Below are positions 6,491 to 8,198 of a stretch of 8,198 bases of DNA, one piece after another (the first letter of the stretch is position 1; each line of letters opens with the position of its first letter). The notes under the pieces are model-generated. The model did not search any database, was not told where the DNA came from, and worked only from the letters and a program-made list of their open reading frames with translations. The position numbers and the translations under genes were made by a program. This DNA is from Holophagaceae bacterium UBA706 (GTDB taxonomy: Bacteria; Acidobacteriota; Holophagae; Holophagales; Holophagaceae): contig DBME01000464.1 of NCBI GenBank assembly GCA_002298155.1, forward strand, positions 1 through 8,198, written 5' to 3'.

Positions 6491-7123
6491 CTATCCCTTG
6501 GTAATGGAACCTTGTTCCAGCATGCGGGAAATACCAATGGTCGATTTTGCAGGCACCCCCGCAAAACTGGCATCCTTTTTCCCCCGGAAAGCAGGGTCGA
6601 AAACCCCATCCAAGTATTCTTGCAGAACACCATCAAATTTATATACAAGAGTCTTGCCATCCTTGAAATATAACGTTAAATAATAGTACCTCTTTAGGCC
6701 CATTAGAATTTCTCTTTTAGTGATTACTTCAGATGTTGACCCATCGATGATTGAAATTGGAATTCCCTGAAAAGATAGTCCATTGAAAGCATAAAGATAC
6801 TCATCATCAAGCAATAAACCATTTCTAACCCATGGTTTAAATAATTTGGAAACCGAAGAGCCCAAATAATGGAAAACAGTCCAAACAACTATCCAGGAAA
6901 GCATTAGAATACTTGCAAATAGTAAAAGACCATTGACCTTTTCAGATAAAAGGCTAAATCCCAAAGCAAGGCAAGGAATAAAGACAATACAGAAAAGGCT
7001 CCACTTAAAAATATCCCTTGGATGAGCCTGTTTCCGAAATGGGAAAAAATGAATTCCATCCGGAGGCATGCACTGCAAAAGCATGAATTCCGATCTGTTT
7101 TTGATAATAAATGTACCCGTCAT
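6491..7123 (-). CDS. Hypothetical two-TM membrane protein with possible PH-like C-terminal domain
   Basis: I do not recognise this 210-residue protein. A short N-terminal region (1-39) precedes two transmembrane helices, about 40-59 (FKWSLFCIVFIPCLALGF) and about 65-87 (LLLFASILMLSWIVVWTVF). Basic residues on both outer sides (R30, K31, R36, K40; K93, K96, R100) suggest both ends are cytoplasmic. The C-terminal part (about 100-175) alternates short strands, with LLLDDEYLYAFNGLSFQGIP (103-122) then YYYLTLYFKDGKTLVYKFDG (146-165). It ends in a helix (about 166-172), an arrangement reminiscent of bacterial PH-like domains in YdbT/YcxB-type membrane proteins. That likeness is weak and by eye. ATG 7123 was chosen because GGAG lies five bases upstream; the frame is also open to a GTG at 7177. 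Codons are AT-rich, unlike the pump and peptidase genes. It converges with the preceding unknown gene, with 44 bases between the stop codons and no visible terminator. Confidence 0.72.
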   Translation of the reverse strand: MTGTFIIKNRSEFMLLQCMPPDGIHFFPFRKQAHPRDIFKWSLFCIVFIPCLALGFSLLSEKVNGLLLFASILMLSWIVVWTVFHYLGSSVSKLFKPWVRNGLLLDDEYLYAFNGLSFQGIPISIIDGSTSEVITKREILMGLKRYYYLTLYFKDGKTLVYKFDGVLQEYLDGVFDPAFRGKKDASFAGVPAKSTIGISRMLEQGSITKG

Positions 7124-7128
7124 GACAG

Positions 7129-7132
7129 CTCC
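7129..7132 (-). promoter_or_regulatory. Ribosome binding site fixing the start at 7123
   Basis: On the minus strand, GGAG is followed by CTGTC and then the ATG, a five-base spacing. The upstream alternatives (ATG near 7162, GTG 7177) lack a comparable site. Confidence 0.55.
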
Positions 7133-7180
7133 AGCCAAATTCAGAATTGATCCCAACTGCATGCTCAGACTTATCACTAC

Positions 7181-7207
7181 AGAATAATCTCAACGCCCAT
7201 TCGTCAA
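7181..7207 (-). promoter_or_regulatory. Low-confidence promoter for the minus-strand membrane gene
   Basis: Read on the minus strand, TTGACG (7207-7202) is a 5-of-6 match to a -35 box and TATTCT (7186-7181) a 4-of-6 match to a -10 box. The 15-base spacer is shorter than the preferred 17, so this is only a candidate. It would give a leader of roughly 50 bases. Confidence 0.22.
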
Positions 7208-7311
7208 GCGTATCATCAGGCGACCAAACGAGCTCTTCGAAACCATGGGCCAAAGGAAGCCCTAGGGCGGTACTCCCACCAAGGCACTACATCAGGTTAA
7301 GATGCCTCCAG

Positions 7312-7317
7312 TATAAG
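7312..7317 (+). promoter_or_regulatory. Candidate -10 box for the Tricorn-like gene
   Basis: TATAAG is a 5-of-6 match to the bacterial -10 consensus, 44 bases before the ATG at 7362. No good -35 hexamer sits 16-18 bases upstream. It would start a leader of about 38 bases, in the gap between the divergent genes. Confidence 0.3.
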
Positions 7318-7361
7318 CGCTTCCTTTCCGCCACCTCCGCCGTTCATTGAAAGGCCAATCC

Positions 7362-8198
7362 ATGAAGCCTCTCCGTCTTCTGCCGGTCCTCCTGGCCCTG
7401 GGCCCCCTCGCTTCCATGGCAAGCACGCCCCTGTGGATGCGGTACCCCGCCATCTCCCCGGACGCGCGGACGGTGGTCTTCTCCTACCAGGGGGACCTCT
7501 TCACGGTGCCCAGCGCCGGCGGGCAGGCCCAGCCGCTGACCCTCGGAGCGGCGCACAACACCGCCCCGGTGTGGTCGCACGACGGCAAGTGGATCGCCTT
7601 CGCCTCGGACCGGGCCGGCAACTTCGACGTGTTCGTCATGCCCGCCCAGGGGGGTCCGGCCCGGCGGCTCACCTTCCACTCCGCTTCCGACATGCCCTTC
7701 ACCTTCTCGGCGGACGACAAGGAGGTGATCTTCACCTCCCAGCGCATGCAGTCCGCCGCGAGCCGCCAGTTCCCCAGCCGCACCTTCCCCCAGACCTGGG
7801 CCGTGCCCGTGCAGGGCGGCCGCGCCCGCATGGTCTCCACCGTGACCCTGGACGCCGCCACCATCGGCCCCAAGGGCACCACGCTCCTCTACCAGGACGT
7901 GAAGGGCTACGAGGATCCCTGGCGCAAGCACCACACCTCCGCCGTGACCCGGGACATCTGGAGCCACGACCTTCGCACGGGGGCCTTCACGCGGCTCACC
8001 ACCTTCCCCGGCGAGGACCGCAACCCGGCCTTCGCGACCGACGGCGCCAGCTTCTTCTACCTGAGCGAGCGCGACGGCTCCATGAACGTCTACCGCAGCC
8101 CCCTGGCCGACCCCAGCAAGGCCGAGGCGCTCACCCATTTCCAGGAGCACCCCGTGCGCTTCCTCACGGCCGCGGCCGACAACACCCTGTGCTTCGCC
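7362..8198 (+). CDS. Tricorn-like secreted peptidase (S41 family likely), N-terminal beta-propeller part (3' truncated)
   Basis: The frame is open from the ATG at 7362 to the right edge, giving 279 residues with no stop. Residues 1-20 form a typical signal peptide: basic K2/R5, a Leu-rich core, and a likely cut after SMA (18-20). The mature protein should be periplasmic or secreted. What follows are PD40/WD40-like beta-propeller repeats: YPAISPDARTVVFSYQGDLF (28-47), PVWSHDGKWIAFASDRAGNF (69-88), FTFSADDKEVIFTS (113-126) and NPAFATDGASFFYLSERDGS (221-240). KGYEDPWRKHHTSAVTRDIW (181-200) resembles the segment found in Tricorn-protease homologues, where two propellers precede PDZ and S41 catalytic domains. 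The catalytic residues would lie beyond the window, so peptidase activity is inferred from family architecture. A TolB-like or dipeptidyl-peptidase-like propeller protein is the main alternative. AAGG (7351-7354 region) precedes the ATG by about seven bases. Confidence 0.82.
   Translation, partial: MKPLRLLPVLLALGPLASMASTPLWMRYPAISPDARTVVFSYQGDLFTVPSAGGQAQPLTLGAAHNTAPVWSHDGKWIAFASDRAGNFDVFVMPAQGGPARRLTFHSASDMPFTFSADDKEVIFTSQRMQSAASRQFPSRTFPQTWAVPVQGGRARMVSTVTLDAATIGPKGTTLLYQDVKGYEDPWRKHHTSAVTRDIWSHDLRTGAFTRLTTFPGEDRNPAFATDGASFFYLSERDGSMNVYRSPLADPSKAEALTHFQEHPVRFLTAAADNTLCFA

Larger units (their letters stand above)
5995..7200. other. Low-GC segment inside high-GC DNA
   Basis: Hand counts of single 60-base lines give 18/60 GC at 6661-6720, 19/60 at 6781-6840 and 19/60 at 6901-6960. 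By comparison there are 40/60 at 3001-3060 in the permease and 39/60 at 8041-8100 in the Tricorn-like gene. The drop starts within the first unknown gene and ends upstream of the second. No transposase, integrase, tRNA or terminal repeats were seen at the edges. Horizontal acquisition is an inference from composition only. Confidence 0.7.

Noticed and set aside
6428..6683. Small + strand frames across the 3' ends of the two convergent genes
   Set aside because: They lie inside or opposite coding sequence, lack ribosome sites and give no recognisable product.
5667..7123. Toxin-antitoxin or phage-defence module
   Set aside because: The genes are convergent rather than an overlapping pair, neither shows a known toxin, nuclease or effector motif, and no mobility gene is near. 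The idea rests on composition alone.
7344..8150. Antisense frame of 268 codons opposite the Tricorn-like gene
   Set aside because: Gly/Val/His-rich shadow. The + strand frame has a signal peptide, a ribosome site and propeller repeats.

Overview
The window is high-GC DNA (hand counts of single 60-base lines in the main genes give about 65-67% GC). It probably comes from a Gram-negative bacterium, because it carries an RND efflux pump with a periplasmic adaptor. The mix of a DUF4139/MuiA-like protein, a MarR-RND-adaptor operon and a Tricorn-like peptidase with an N-terminal beta-propeller would suit Acidobacteriota (Holophaga/Geothrix-like). That assignment is inference from gene content only.

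Layout. (1) Positions 2-514: the C-terminal end of a DUF4139-type protein, cut by the left edge. (2) Positions about 633-5452: a compact operon on the + strand holding a MarR-family repressor gene, a 1074-residue RND inner-membrane permease and a 369-residue periplasmic adaptor (MFP). The permease starts 12 bases after the repressor stop, and the adaptor overlaps the permease stop by ATGA. A MarR-type inverted repeat lies on the repressor's proposed start codon, so the repressor probably controls itself and the pump. No outer-membrane channel gene is present, although the adaptor keeps the residues used to dock a TolC-like channel. (3) Positions about 5667-7123: two convergent genes of unknown function, each a predicted membrane protein. 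Their GC content falls to about 30% in places, which suggests acquired or fast-evolving DNA. (4) From 7362 to the right edge: the start of a secreted Tricorn-like protein (signal peptide plus PD40/WD40-like repeats), high-GC again and cut by the window end.

The efflux operon is conventional in plan. Its most notable detail is that the permease lacks the transmembrane lysine that AcrB-type pumps use in proton relay. The low-GC pair is the only stretch I could not assign to a known system. I see no RNA genes, CRISPR array, insertion sequence or phage gene, and no gene-free stretch longer than 300 bases.
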